From positions 2,790,001 to 2,854,000 of the forward strand of contig OZ020258.1 of the NCBI GenBank assembly GCA_963971285.1: a stretch of DNA of 64,000 nucleotides. The letters run 5' to 3'. How positions within the stretch are numbered: the first letter of the stretch is position 1; each line of letters starts with the position of its first letter. The position numbers and the translations under genes are program-made. The notes beneath the pieces are model-generated. The model was not told where the DNA came from. It did not search any database and saw nothing but the letters and a program-made list of their open reading frames with translations. Of the stretch, positions 46,850-59,404 are shown in pieces. The DNA is from Astropecten irregularis (lineage: Eukaryota; Echinodermata; Asteroidea; Paxillosida; Astropectinidae).

Positions 46850-46939
46850 CCGGTGTGGCGGTCTCATCTGTCTCCCAGTCTAAGCTGTCCCCCTTTACGT
46901 AGACAGTCGGGAGACTGAGCTGAGACCGCGCCACACCGG
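46850..46939. repeat. 90-bp fold-back
   Basis: CCGGTGTGGCG and TCTCAT...GTCTCCCAGTCT at the left pair with AGACAGTCGGGAGACTGAG and CGCCACACCGG at the right. Isolated; no second copy seen. Confidence 0.6.
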
Positions 46940-47372
46940 ACAGCACGGGCCGGCGTTTGGAACTTCAAGCATGCCCCTTTAATGAGACCCGGCATCCATT
47001 CCCTGCCTGATGAAAAAAAATGGGCGTGAATGACGACACACTTGCTGAAAACCACCTTCATTGTCACACAATCATTTGTAACCTTGAGTAAATCCTCTCT
47101 CAGCCCTCCACATTACCCAGGCCCTGACTGTTTTTGTCAAAACACCCCAACAAAAGACAAGGTCACGTGGAGTCAACATGCTGTAAAAAGCACACAATTA
47201 TGCAAGCACACTTTATAACATGACTCCTCTGAAGGTCTTACAGGAGTCAACATCATATAATGTAACCCCCAACTCAGTCAATATACAAACAGAGACAATA
47301 AAGAAAAGAGCACGACTGACCTTAAAATCTCAATGTCAGGCTACTTCCACTTATAAAAGGCAGAGGTGTTGA

Positions 47373-47480
47373 AGGAATGTGAAAAATTTACGAACCTAGG
47401 GAGTCTGTTAGAGTATGCAAGCTCACCCATTCATGATGGAACTTGTGTGGAAAGAAAACTAGTGGGTACAATAAAGAGTG
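47373..47480 (+). pseudogene. possible decayed LINE reverse-transcriptase remnant
   Basis: A short frame reads EKFTNLGSLLE, then HDGTCVERKLVGTIKSAL before a stop. The pattern (K-F-x-x-LGS, DG-x-C-x-x-x, then a basic helix with A/S-A) resembles the C-terminal part of non-LTR retrotransposon reverse transcriptases. Too short and decayed to be sure. The rest of 46940-48400 shows no gene. Confidence 0.3.
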
Positions 47481-48406
47481 CTCTATCTTGAGGCAAAAGC
47501 ATGGCAAATCTTACACTGAATTTGAGCCTGGTCCATATCTCAGTACATTCCACCATGGAGGTAGCTCCATGATTCCACCATTTTTCTCTTTGTGCTGTGG
47601 GTATTATGTTCCAAGTTGATGACAAGATTGCAATGAAGGATTCTAACTGCCATGATGGTTTCAATAGAGTTAATGACTTCCAAATGTATGTTGTTGGGCT
47701 CAGTGTCTTGAGGCGACAGTGTATGCTAGTGAAGGTTCAATCGGCCATCACCCAATGCCTGGTTTCTGGGTCAGCCTACCTTAACGAGACCCGAGTTTAC
47801 CATGTTACCAAGAAATACTGGAGTGTTTTTGTTTTTTGTAGAGGTAGAAGTCTTAAAGGGTTTATACAGCTGTTTTTGTTTACAGTGGATGTTCACACTC
47901 TTTAATAAGTTAAGGCATGGCCCAACAGGCAACTTGAAATATTCTAGCAAAAACCGCAAATAGTTGACAGTCTGGCTGATTTGTTTCCATTACCTCAAAG
48001 CTGAGATATAAAGCCTTTAAGGTTTTTGATCCTCCATTTGAGCTCTGCATGTCTTCTTCAATAGCGCTCCGCACTAATGATGTCACAAAATTCCCTGATG
48101 CCAGACAAACATTGGCTCGTATTCATAAAAACTAGCAGGTGCTTCCAAGTAAATACTTCTAGTAAGTACTTTTTTCTCTAAGTATTTAGCACAAGGTGAA
48201 GCTTATACTTGATTCCATATTCATAAAACAAACATTTGGTACAGAATGCTAGACTTACAAACTTCAAGGTAATGCTTTGTGGTTTTGTGGTTAAGTACCT
48301 ATTGAATTGCCAGTGGAATACTGATTGGTTTGATGTAAATGGGATTACATGAACAATTTGAGAGAAGAAACCATTGTCAGAGGATAGCAACTGTTTTGCT
48401 CCGTGC

Positions 48407-48624
48407 AGGCGAACAGTTAGGGCAGATTTAGCCTTCAGAAAACAGGGGGGTTGGAAAGCAAAAAGTGTCATTTCGATGAAATCAAGTCCTAAACTGAGTC
48501 GCAATCTGAAAAACTTATTGAGGGACGTGTCATGGCTAGAGCACATCAAATTCTTCGTTTACAGAACAGAATATTTTTTGTAGAGATTTTTCTCCAATTA
48601 TAGGGCATAAAACATGAAAACATG
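48407..48624 (+). repeat. dispersed repeat, left copy flanking the minisatellite
   Basis: Begins GAACAGTTAGGGCAGATTTA and ends GGGCATAAAACATGAAAACA. A closely similar copy lies at 50530-50747 in the same orientation. Both contain an open stretch on the - strand, probably shared by descent from one element. Confidence 0.75.
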
Positions 48625-48879
48625 AATTCATCAGATCTTGGCATGTCAATTGTACATACATTTTGTGATTGTTTTTTTTTTCTCCAATAAAGAAATAATA
48701 TTGGAATGAATTAATTTATAATTGTGTTCTTATTTCAGTGCCTTGTTTCTTTCGAATGAACAATATAATTGTCTGTTCTTTGTTTGGAGTCGTCAAATAT
48801 TAAGTTATACTAACTCAAGTTTTGGATTCTTGCGTTTAACCAAGCTTTTGGACTATTTTGGACTAAGTTCATCTGGGTT

Positions 48880-49013
48880 TTAATTGGACTCATCGTTTTC
48901 GTCATCGGCGGTCTGGTACCCATCCTTCTCGGTACTGCTCTCAATGATCTTCTGTTGTCTTTCCCTGGCTACGTCAGCCATGATCTGCCTCATGTCCGGA
49001 TGCTCTGCCAACA
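48880..49013 (-). CDS. terminal exon of an unrecognised - strand gene
   Basis: On the - strand a strong acceptor (TTGTTTTCTGTCTCCTAG) leads into an open frame of 43 residues in phase 1: LAEHPDMRQIMADVARERQQ, then KIIESSTEKDGYQTADDENDESN and a stop at 48880. The sequence is hydrophilic, with an acidic C-terminus. I do not recognise the family, and no upstream exon is identified; the intron upstream would hold the large minisatellite. It may belong to the same gene as the exons at 56.9-57.8 kb as an alternative 3' end, or to another gene. Confidence 0.5.
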
Positions 49014-49074
49014 CTAGGAGACAGAAAACAAGAGAACAGCCGATCAGAATTAGGCCTACCATATTACAATGGCA

Positions 49075-50525
49075 AACATACTTGGGGTACTACTCCATAC
49101 TGGGGGAACTACTCCATACTGGGGGAACTATACTCCATACTGGGGGAACTACTAGGGGCACTACTCCATACTGGGGGAACTACTAGGGGGCACTACTCCA
49201 TACTGGGGGAACTACTGGGGGAACTACCTGGGGGCACTACTCCATACTGGGGGAACTACTGGGGGAACTACCTGGGGGCACTACTCCATACTGGGGGAAC
49301 TACCTGGGGGCACTACTCCATACTGGGGGAACTACTAGGGGGCACTACTCCATACTGGGGGAACTACCTGGGGGCACTACTCCATACTGGGGGAACTACC
49401 GTGGGGCACTACTTCATACTGGGGGAACTACTAGGGGAACTACTCCATACTGGGGGAACTACTAGGGGGCACTACTCCATACTGGGGGAACTACTGGGGG
49501 AACTACCTGGGGCACTACTCCATACTGGGGGAACTACCTGGGGGGCACTACTCCATACTGGGGGAACTACTAGGGGGCACTACTCCATACTGGGGGAACT
49601 ACCTGGGGGCACTACTCCATACTGGGGGAACTACCGTGGGGCACTACTTCATACTGGGGGAACTACTAGGGGAACTACCTGGGGGCACTACTTCATACTG
49701 GGGGCACTACTCCATACTGGGGGAACTACCGGGGGGCACTACTTCATACTGGGGGAACTACTAGGGGAACTACCTGGGGGCACTACTTCATACTGGGGGA
49801 ACTACTGGGGGAACTACCGGGGGCACTACTTCATACTGTGGGAACTACTGGGGGAACTACCGGGGGCACTACTTCATACCGGGGGAACTACCTGGGGGCA
49901 CTATACTCCATACTGGGGGAACTACCGGGGGCACTACTTCATACTGGGGGAACTACCGGGGGACACTACTTCATACCGGGGGAACTACCTGGGGGCACTA
50001 CTCCATACTGGGGGAACTACTGGGGGAACTACCGGGGGAACTACCGGGGGCACTACTTCATACTGGGGGAACTACTAGGGGGCACTACTCCATACTGGGG
50101 AACTACCATACTGGGGGTACTACCGGGGGGCACTACTTCATACTGGGGGAACTACTAGGGGAACTACCTGGGGGCACTACTTCATACTGGGGGAACTACT
50201 AGGGGGAACTACCGGGGGCACTACTTCATACTGTGGGAACGACTGGGGGAACTACCGGGGGCACTACTTCATACCGGGGGAACTACCTGGGGGCACTACT
50301 CCATACTGGGGGCACTACTTCATACTGGGGGAACTACCGGGGGGCACTACTTCATACCAGGGGAACTACCTGGGGGCACTACTCCATACTGGGGGAACTA
50401 CTGGGGGAACTACCGGGGGCACTACTTCATACTGGGGGAACTACTAGGGGGCACTACTCCATACTGGGGAACTACCATACTGGGGGTACTACCATATTGG
50501 GGGAACTACCATACTGGGGGAACAG
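49075..50525. repeat. 1.45-kb minisatellite, CTACTCCATACTGGGGGAA type
   Basis: Composed of two short modules: CTACTCCATACTGGGGGAA (often CTACTTCATACTGGGGGAA) and CTACCTGGGGGCA/CTACTAGGGGGCA. They alternate in changing order to give higher-order units of about 32-45 bp. Long open frames cross it because the modules lack stops, but their YWGN/GGTT content is repeat-driven and not a protein. Confidence 0.95.
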
Positions 50526-50529
50526 ATGA

Positions 50530-50747
50530 GTCTGAACAGTTAGGGCAGATTTAGCCTTCAGAAAAAAGGGGGGTTGGAAAGCAAAAAGTGTAATTTTGAT
50601 GAAATCAAGTCCTAAACTGAGTCGCAATCTGAAAAACTTATCGAGGGACATGTCACGGCTAGAGCACATCAAATTCTTCATTTACAGAACAGAATATTTT
50701 TTGTCGAGATTTTTCTCCAATTATAGGGCATAAAACATGAAAACATT
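50530..50747 (+). repeat. dispersed repeat, right copy flanking the minisatellite
   Basis: Matches 48407-48624 with scattered substitutions over about 215 bp. The copies bracket both the terminal exon and the minisatellite. Confidence 0.75.
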
Positions 50748-51017
50748 CAAAACACATGCAGGTATGAAAATGGTTTTAAAATGACCAGAATTTTAAAGGG
50801 TGCTCATTTTCGGTCTCCATTTATAATACTGATAGTTACTAATAATACATCGGTCTGCGCTACATCCCGCAAAACCCTCTCTAGATCCGCCACTTGAACC
50901 ATTCCTCACTGAGGTAACATCGGGCAGCATGTCGGACGAAGATGTGACAGACAGCCAGTCAACATTTTCTTCACCAAAATGATAAAAACGCATGAAGTAC
51001 GATGGCCGATACAACAG

Positions 51018-51180
51018 CTCAGCCCAGCCCAGCCCAGCCCAGCCCAGCGCAACCCAACCCAACCCAGCCCAACACATCCCAACCCAACCCAGCCCAGCCC
51101 AGCCCAGCCCAGCCCAGCCCAGCCCAGCCCAGCCCAGCCCAGCCCAGCCCAGCCCAGCCCAGCCCAGCCCCAGGCTGGGC
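51018..51180. repeat. CCCAG pentanucleotide array
   Basis: About 30 units of AGCCC/CCCAG with a few CCCAA variants in the first third, ending in an inverted CAGGCTGGGCTGGGCT that can fold back on the array. Simple sequence DNA. From 51181 to 56920 only MITEs and no coding exon are recognised; part may be 3' UTR of the - strand gene ending at 56921. Confidence 0.95.
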
Positions 51181-51730
51181 TGGGCTGCACTCAGCCCCTA
51201 ACACCATCATCAATGTTCATACAACCACTTTCTTCCATTAAAGCACCACATGATTTATTTCAAAACTAATACACAGAAACAAAAAATTAAAAGACATAGC
51301 ATTGGGAAAGTGGGCCCGTGGACAATAATTTTTAAAATGTTGAGAATTATCCTGTAACTAATGGTTGGTTGACTTTTTGGGGCGGTTTATAGACTGAACT
51401 AGAACAGACAATTTAGCCAGTCATCCATTGATCCTTTGAATTGATTAGGCAGACTTTTCTCCTTTGACTGTTACACATAATTTAGTTTGATCAGGCATGT
51501 CATGGTTATTTGACCATTGAATATACACCTATGACACTGTTGGATCATTGCCAACTGTGCAACATATGCCTATGACATGTATATGGCACCTGTCCAAAAG
51601 TAGAACAGGTGGTACACAAACCAACCAATATGCTTCCAAGTAATACATGGACCATTTCATACACTGATTTGAAGGACCTGAGTCACTGAAACAGACAGTT
51701 CATGCGATATAAAAAATAATCTTTGAACTT

Positions 51731-52094
51731 AAAGGTAATATTATACTTTGGTTTTTGTCAAAGAAATACAGATTCATGGGCAAAAATATCAAGGAAGATA
51801 CAGTAACAGTCATCTGTGAAAATTTCAGTCCCATACAGTTCCCACTTTTTGAGAAAACAATGAAAAACGGACACAGTATTTCTTAAGTCTTTTCTCTTTT
51901 ATTTTTGATCTTTAAAAGATCAAAAATAATGTTGGTCACTGGTTCTATGCTTTTCTGGATAAATACAGCATTTCAGGCAGAAAAATTGTAACTGTATGTT
52001 TCTACTATCACCAAATTCACCATCTTTATAAGTTATAGGTAAATCTATGAAGATTTCTGTTTCGGTATGCTACCAAAGTATGATAGTACCTTTA
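51731..52094 (-). mobile_element. TTAA-flanked MITE
   Basis: Ends TTAAAGGTAATATTATACTT and CCAAAGTATGATAGTACCTT, TTAA on both sides, with the interior in reverse orientation to 25035-25416. Confidence 0.85.
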
Positions 52095-55000
52095 AGTCAA
52101 TCCATCGTAAGAATATCACAAGGTAAAATCTCCATCTTGAAAGTCGGACAATTCGTTGTTTTTTTTTTAATGATGTACATTGTGATCAAGGCTATTATTG
52201 TTTTAACCTCAAAAGTTACAAAAGTTCTAACAAATAAAAAGAAAAAAGAAGAACTTAAACTCCCTACTGTACAAGAATAAAGAAAATCATCTAGCCATAC
52301 GATAATGCTAAGTCGTCAAAATAATAACACTTGGCCCATACATACGACAAAACAAAAAACACAATAATAAAATAAAGAGATATATAAATACACGTAGAAA
52401 ACCATGGTACACAACTAGAAAATAAAATAATGTCATCTACAATATATATAATACAATAAACATATCTAGCGGTCACCTGTAAAATTGTTCCAAAATGTTC
52501 CGAAAATACTCTGACCAAACTTGACTGTTATCGGTGATTGCAAGTTTTGACCCGGTTGACAACGCAACATATACTTTTTCCCGTACAGAGAAAGAATTTA
52601 TTTTATCATTCAGAAATATCCATATGCACTCAATTACGCTGAATGTCTAACCAAAACTATAATATATTTTTTTCAAATAAGAAAATGGTGGCTCTCACAA
52701 CTGGAGGATATGCAAATGATAGTGGTCAAACAAACAAACAAACATGTCAGTGCATAATGGTGTTATCTTTCAGTTCTAAATTCGTTGCACGAATCCATTT
52801 TTATGTTTGTGCACCAAACATTTTGACATATTCAAATATATTCCAAATTGTGCTACAGTGTTGCATTGACATGGCAACATCATTAATTTAAATCATCATC
52901 AAATCTTGGCAGAATGGCAGTGATTTTCTGTTTTGGATTTTCAATTCAAATCCTTCAGTCGATCTATTTATCAAAACAAAAAATCCAGGGAAACAGTCAA
53001 TAACTAATCACAATTGAGGTAGTAATTTCCTTTGTGGAGGAAAAAAGGTGGATAAAAGGCCAATGCACTGTTCAGATTTGTATTCCAACATTTAAAATAA
53101 ACAAGCCAAGCAAAAAAGCCAAAACAAAAAGAACAAATTAATAGAAACGTGGGCTCAAACGTCCACATTACACATGCATTTTGTGTACAAAGTACAATAA
53201 ATGCATATTATACACTGTATGTGTGCACTAAATAAATATTTAACCAATCAGCTTCTTTAAAAAAACAAATGCCTCATCTGTATCAAACTGTTCTTAAGGT
53301 GTATTCTTGTAAAGGTTCGGAGCAGAATTGGTACTGGCACCCAAATCGTCCAGTTTCCATGCGAAGGTCTACTGTTTATCAAGCTGATATTAATATCAAA
53401 CAATAATATCTTAATGTGAAATATTTCCCATTAAACTGCCATCATCCTCAAGACACAGACACCCAAAGACCTAAAATGCAGTCATTGAAATTTAAAATAA
53501 TAGAAACATGCAAGAAGTCACTTCAAAAATTCTTTAAAGAATTGCAAATGAAATGCCAACTATGAAATGTCCACAGGTTTAGTGCTTTGATATGGGGCCT
53601 GTGGGTTTCGATCTCCAGATTTTGCATTGAAACTTTGACTGAAGTTCAACTAGAAGCTTCATTAAAAAAAGAAAACTTTCCCTATAGTCTCAGGCTTGAG
53701 ACCAAGTCTAAATGTGACCTCGCTTGACTCCTTGGGAGCATAGAGGTCAACATGCAGCAGGATGGCACAGTGACTGAGTGACTACCAGACTGCCCTTGCA
53801 GGTACCAGACTGCTTAGTGGAGTAAAGAAATAGCAATCAATTCCCTTGCTCAAGGACACAGAAGCACCAAAGTTCATAGGCTGGGTTTAAGCTCACCCCC
53901 CCCCCAACAATGACTACCCTTCTTTTAATACAAAACAGTACATAAACGTGCACAAACGATCACTACAATAGGGTTGTGTACAGAGTTTGCTTTGATTCTG
54001 TTTTATAAAGGTGAACCTGCTTAAATTGAGCTTAAAGCAACTGTTACCAGATAAAGACATGTGACTCTAACTGACTCTGGACTAGTTTATCATTGTGATG
54101 ATAAACTAGTTGAGGACAGAAATGGTGTACTAACGGTGGGGGCACAATATTTAGTCATTTGTAAGTCCTGTGTGTGTTTGAACAATGTCTGGTAACACTG
54201 ACTCCACTGCTGGCATTTGCATATCAAACAACACCGGTTCCGTCATCCATATGCTGAAAATATGGGTTGTGGTTTTTTAGCTGAAGCTCTATTTTCCTTT
54301 TCAAACCAGAGAATCTACTTCCGAACAGCAGCCAAAAACCTCTATTTTGATACCCGGTATTTTAGAATGGCTTGACAAAATCGTGCCGGAGCCTGAGCCT
54401 GTTTTGAAAAGGCGCTACGTGCATCAGACAATTTCAGGTGGACCCCTAACCTTCAATATCAACAAACAACGAGCTATCCCTAACTTGCCCAAAATTAAAT
54501 AGTATAATAAGTCTTTTTTAAATAAGTTTGTATAACCAATAATTACTTTTACAAACACTATTGATTATGCTAAAACATGGACAAAGGTATACTACAAGTA
54601 AAATCCATTTTTTATGTTTTGTAGTCTTAAAAAAAAAAATGAGAACAAATATAACTTTACTTTAAAAACTGCGTATTCCCTCAATAGCACCGCTGTTCAA
54701 ACACAAAAACAACAACAACAACAGTAACAACTAGTCATACTAACTGCCGACAAATGCACAACTACCGATAAGTACGGACAAGTAACAACAACTAATGACA
54801 AAAACAAGATGGCATCCAATAACGAGAAAAGTAAATTTTTTCTCCCCGAAAAATACTTCTTTTCGGCCCCGGTTAAAAAATAAACCTGAAGTGACATCAC
54901 TGCTTGGCAGTTTTATGAAAGTTCTGTTAATTCGAGCCAAATTAATTGCTTTTTTCACTAGTTGTTGTCCGTAGCTGTCAAAATTTTTCGGTCGGTAAGT

Positions 55001-55262
55001 GTCGGCAATTAAGATGACCCATAACAACAGGCATTCCAACATTAGTACCTCTGACAAGTTGACATGAAACAAAGAATCAGAATTTTTTTTATTTTACAGA
55101 GGTTAGGAGAATAGGAGAGGTTTAGAATACCTTCTCATTTTGTCTACAAAGGTTTATATGTACAGAGTGTCGGGGTTTTTCCTCCGTTTCTGTGGCCTAG
55201 ACCGTTAATATCAGTCATACCCACACCTTATGTCATGGTGGACTGGCCTTTATACAAGAACA

Positions 55263-55501
55263 GGGGCCAATTTCACGGCCCTGCTTAGCACAAAAATTTG
55301 CTAACCATGACAATTCAGTCTTTAAAACAGGGTTAACAACCAGATTTCAAAGTGTTGTGTATTGCTTGTGATTGTTCTTTGGCTGTTATTCGCTGACCAT
55401 GAATATCAAATGAAATTTATAACTGTGGTTTGTTTTATTGGGCAAGACATTTTTGTGCTAAGCAAATTTTTGTGCTTTAGCAGCACCGTGAAATTGGCCC
55501 C
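55263..55501. mobile_element. GGGGCCAATTTCAC MITE
   Basis: Ends GGGGCCAATTTCACGGCCCT and GCACCGTGAAATTGGCCCC, interior TTAGCACAAAAATTTGCTAA. A related, more diverged unit occupies about 55673-55970. Confidence 0.75.
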
Positions 55502-56127
55502 AGATCAACCAGACTTTGATTTAATTGTGATAAAAGCAAACATCTTTTAATAGTTCAATGATATTTTTTTGGAAAATTGCTTTAAAAAGTACAGCTCATG
55601 CAAAACGTTTAAATATATAGTATCTATGATTCCTAAGAAGATGGAATGACCTGTTTCAGCAGCTAAAAATATGGGCCATATTTCACAGGAGTGTTAAATA
55701 AAAAGCCGCATTTGTGCTAAGCAAAAGACATGAACGGGCACCAGCCACAAGTGAATAACACTTGGAATTTGGGCTGGGAACCGGTGGTTTTGCATAGCCA
55801 AGCAATTTTTAAGAGCCAATGAATGGCTATGGCTGTTGCTAACGTTAGTTGAAATTACGGCTTAGATTCATTGCACAGATGCTATTAAACTATAGCCGGT
55901 GCTGTATTCGTAGCCCAAGCCTTCAATTCAGCTCCAGTCCTCCAGCGTAACAACCCTATGAAATTGGCCCAATTAGGTCTTATACCCCGGCCTCCATCAA
56001 ACAGAAGGCACATTAAAACATGTACTGTAGCACCAGCCAGCAGTCAATAAAAAAACACAGGGTCCCGACTATACATTCGTGGGAAAGCTGAGGAAAAAAG
56101 TGGCTTGGCAGAATTCTTCAACTAATA

Positions 56128-56528
56128 GTATACACCGATCCGACGGCGCGGACATGAAAGTAAAAAAGCACCCGCCATTACTGGTGTGTCCCCATCCGTA
56201 TTTTGTCAGGCAACAAAAGGATTTACATCCGCCACACTCTATACTGCAGGGTGTACATCCTCTAATCATGGGACGCACACTCTGCAATAGCGTTCCGCAC
56301 TAATGTCATCACACCTTGCTTGCACACACCCCCACTCACCACACGTTTGCATGGCCACGTTGCAATGTTTGTCTGAGGTTCTGTGCTATTTTTAGCGCAA
56401 GTGCGCAGTGCTATTATAGAGTGCAGCGGAGCATAAATTCTTTTGTTGCCGGACAAAAGGCAGGCGGGGACACACCAGTAATTGCGGACAGTATTTCGTG
56501 CCGTCGGATCGGTCTATACGGTATACCA
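56128..56528. mobile_element. fold-back element with a nested MITE
   Basis: Two arms of about 130 bp are inverses of each other (landmarks ACCGATCCGACGGC, TTACTGGTGTGTCCCC and GGCAACAAAAG). The AATAGCGC MITE at 56286-56415 sits in the loop. Confidence 0.8.
56286..56415. mobile_element. AATAGCGC MITE nested in a fold-back
   Basis: Ends AATAGCGTTCCGCACTAATG and GCGCAAGTGCGCAGTGCTATT; 130 bp. Younger than the fold-back that contains it. Confidence 0.8.
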
Positions 56529-56920
56529 ACTTACCTTTGGATGAAAAATGAAATCATGTAATAATTATAAAAAAACCAAGGTACATTTCAGTCATCGATA
56601 TGTGAACATTTTACAGCCCTGCCATTATTTCCTACCCACGGATACATGGTGCAGGGCCCTTGTTTTTCTTTAAACCAAAAACAACAAACAACACAAAAAC
56701 ACCACACATTTAAAAATCAACTTATCTTCATCATATACCACGACATAAACAAGCAGGACTGAGACATAAAATAGCTCTCTCTTGTCCCTCTTAAAAAGTA
56801 TTCACTGTTTGATTTGTTTTTTTCTTGTGAAAGTTGAGGAGTGATCTGACTACCGTATAGTTTTCTTTTTTAATAGCAACATCCAGGAACACAGGCTAAT
56901 TATCTCGACTGAAGTCGTCA

Positions 56921-57810
56921 TCAATCATGTCGCGACGGCCGCTTTTTCCGTTCTCGTCGGAGGGATTTCAACTGTAGAGAAAAAAGGGGGGGGGGAGTTA
57001 AATCAGGAATGAAATTCTATTAGCCTGACAGAGCTGGAGCAATGAAACTGAAATCAACAGGATTCAGATTGCTTGCAAAGAACTAGAACAGCGAAGCTGT
57101 CATGGCTTGCTGCAGCCTTACCAGTTACAAACATGATAGCAAATTAAGAAGAAAAAAAAGGTAACATTTTACTATTGTCTTTCCGGATTAAAATAATTCA
57201 TTTTAAGAGTTTAAACTCTAATTTGAGGTTGTAGAGATGAATTTTATTACGTTCCCAAAAATATGAAGCACTGAAAAACTTCAACTTTTCATCTGAATAA
57301 AACATGTTAACATTTCATGTGGACGGCCGGCCCGCCCGACGGACAGACGGACGAAAATCGGTATTACATAGACTCGCACTGCTTTGCAGCAGCTCGCCAA
57401 AAAGAGAGAGAGAGATTTGGATTTGTTTTTTTTGTTGCTGCTAGGTAAAGGCAAAAGATGCACAGAGATAAGAAAGTATTGTGTTTTTTCTTTATTTTGT
57501 CTGGCCTCATTGTTGTTTACCTGTTTTGAGAGGTCGTTGATCGTCGACTGCATTCCCTGTATTGTTTCTTCTAAACTGACCACCACCGACTCCAAGTGAG
57601 ACGTCCTTTCGTCTAGTGCCAACTCGTCTAGGATCGTAGAAACCGTTGCCGTATCTTCCTTCTTGCTGTTCTTCTGATGGACTCCGTGTTTGCCATGGCG
57701 ACTCCTGTCAAGCACCTGGTTGACACGTGTGTCGTTGGACCACTGCCCGTCCGCCGAACGTCGCGACCGTGCGGCTCTAGTGTTAGCTGCCAGACTCGAC
57801 GCCACAAAAT
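56921..57810 (-). CDS. last two exons of an unrecognised coiled-coil protein gene (- strand)
   Basis: Exons 57810-57521 and 56971-56921 on the - strand, joined in phase 0 with good donor (CAG/gtaaac) and acceptor (TTCTCTACAG). They encode at least 112 residues: a basic Arg/Ser-rich stretch (TRAARSRRSADGQW), a hydrophilic linker, a predicted coiled coil (LDERTSHLESVVVSLEETIQ through MQSTINDLSKQ), and a very basic end (LKSLRRERKKRPSRHD). The upstream exon must end in phase 1; I could not find it before the window end. A short C-terminal coiled coil after a basic linker is common in multimeric channels, but nothing here proves that. Confidence 0.6.
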
Positions 57811-58147
57811 CTTTGAGGGAGAAAAAAACATCACTCAAAAACATTACCTTCCAAAATTCATCCAAAAAAGGGGGAATTTTCTCAAAGTAAATGAGTTAAA
57901 AAATAGAGAGATGGTTGGTGAAACTGAAATGACTGAGTATTATGACATCCCTCTAGAATGAAAACAGGTTTACGGGATTGAGGGAAACTTTCACCAGGTT
58001 AAGAATTCCGAAGAGACGTTGAAAGAAAAAGCCACAGATTCTATGAAATATTGCATTACATCTAGGAAAAACCAGAGTGAATCGACAACACTGGGTGCCA
58101 AAAAAAAAAGGGACTTAAAATACTACATGTATTTCTTTCTAGCAAAC

Positions 58148-58343
58148 TAGGCTTGCCCTTCACCGACGTGGATGAGCATGCCATGAATAGTGACATTGTT
58201 GAATCAGACTGGCAAATGGAGAATATCCCTTGCTCGTGGCAAGAAGACAATATCATCCTTGTACTAAAGAGAAAGATGTGCATTTATAGCTCCGAGGCAC
58301 AATTAAGCGACATTCAGCGAGCCGTCAATCAATGCACACACTG
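58148..58343 (+). other. isolated open stretch with an acceptor-like start
   Basis: TTTCTTTCTAG precedes a 65-residue frame containing PFTDVDEHAMNSDIVESDW and a stop at 58341. The composition is protein-like, but there is no partner exon or recognisable family. It may be a remnant of a mobile element or chance. Confidence 0.2.
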
Positions 58344-59404
58344 AAGGCTCTCTTGGACTTCCATGATGAAAGCTGTCAAACACAATTACAAAACAAGTCT
58401 CAAATATTTCCCTTACTCCTTGCTGATTTTAGATAAGGGGTTGCGTGACAGTGGATACATTTATTTTATTCATGATACTGGTTGTTTTCAAGCCTGCAGG
58501 AGTTTATAGCGGAAGCGAGATAATGGTAAATTATTTCAAGACACCTCAAAAAATGGTAAAAATTGACCAAAATGGCAAGGGGTACCCCTTGTCGTTTTTG
58601 TCAATTTCAGCCCAAAATTGACGTTTTCTCTAATTGATCAGGAATGCCCTAACGAGTGAAAGGAACAACTGCTGGGCATAGAAGCAGCAATATTAAAGTT
58701 TCAGAAGGCATTTGAACTGATTTCAAGACACCTAAAAAAATGCTGAAAATTTACCAATGCATATAAAATGTAATCAACAGGCTCTAGAACCAGGCTACAA
58801 ACCGCGGACACAGAAGACCAGCGCGACGGACCTCAGATGTCTATGCAGTGGAGTGAGTGAGTGAGTGACATATAGGCCTAGTGCTGAAATGTTGTTACAC
58901 AAATATTGCCTTAGATCTGAAGTTAGAAACACAATCAGCATATTGCTTGGTCAAGAGACCAGGGACTGAGCAAAACAGGACGTCATGGCTAGCCAAACCA
59001 GACACAGAAGGCCGACCACTACACCATGCCTCTTTTTCCTCAAATAGACGAAAAAGGATAACATTGCTAATTTTAGAACCTTGTGTACAATCTGCTGCCT
59101 GTATGCGGTTATTGGGCGTCATTTGCGGTGTCTGTTCGCAGACCTTCGAGGAAATTGATGTGGTTTCCTGGAGAGTCGTGGACAGATTTGTGACATGAAT
59201 ACAGTAGTTGCTTGAGTTGATCATTGTTGAACTGGACTGATCATGCATCAGCGCTCAAGGCTACCTAAATGGTTGACGATGCTGCTTGCTCATGTGGAAC
59301 AGAAAAATAAGCAGCCAAACCAGAAGTTGATGCACCTGTCTAAAAGCTGTCCTTTAATAAGCTTAGGTGCCCCCATTGTTGACCATTTCTTACTCTTCAA
59401 ATTG

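Noticed and set aside
49401-50529. Long open frames rich in YWGN and GGTT across the 49-50.5 kb array
   Set aside because: They come from a stop-free minisatellite, stay open in more than one frame, and have no start context or splice partners.
51018-51190. Pro/Ala/Gln-rich or Gly/Leu/Trp-rich frames
   Set aside because: Translation of a CCCAG pentanucleotide array on either strand; not a gene.
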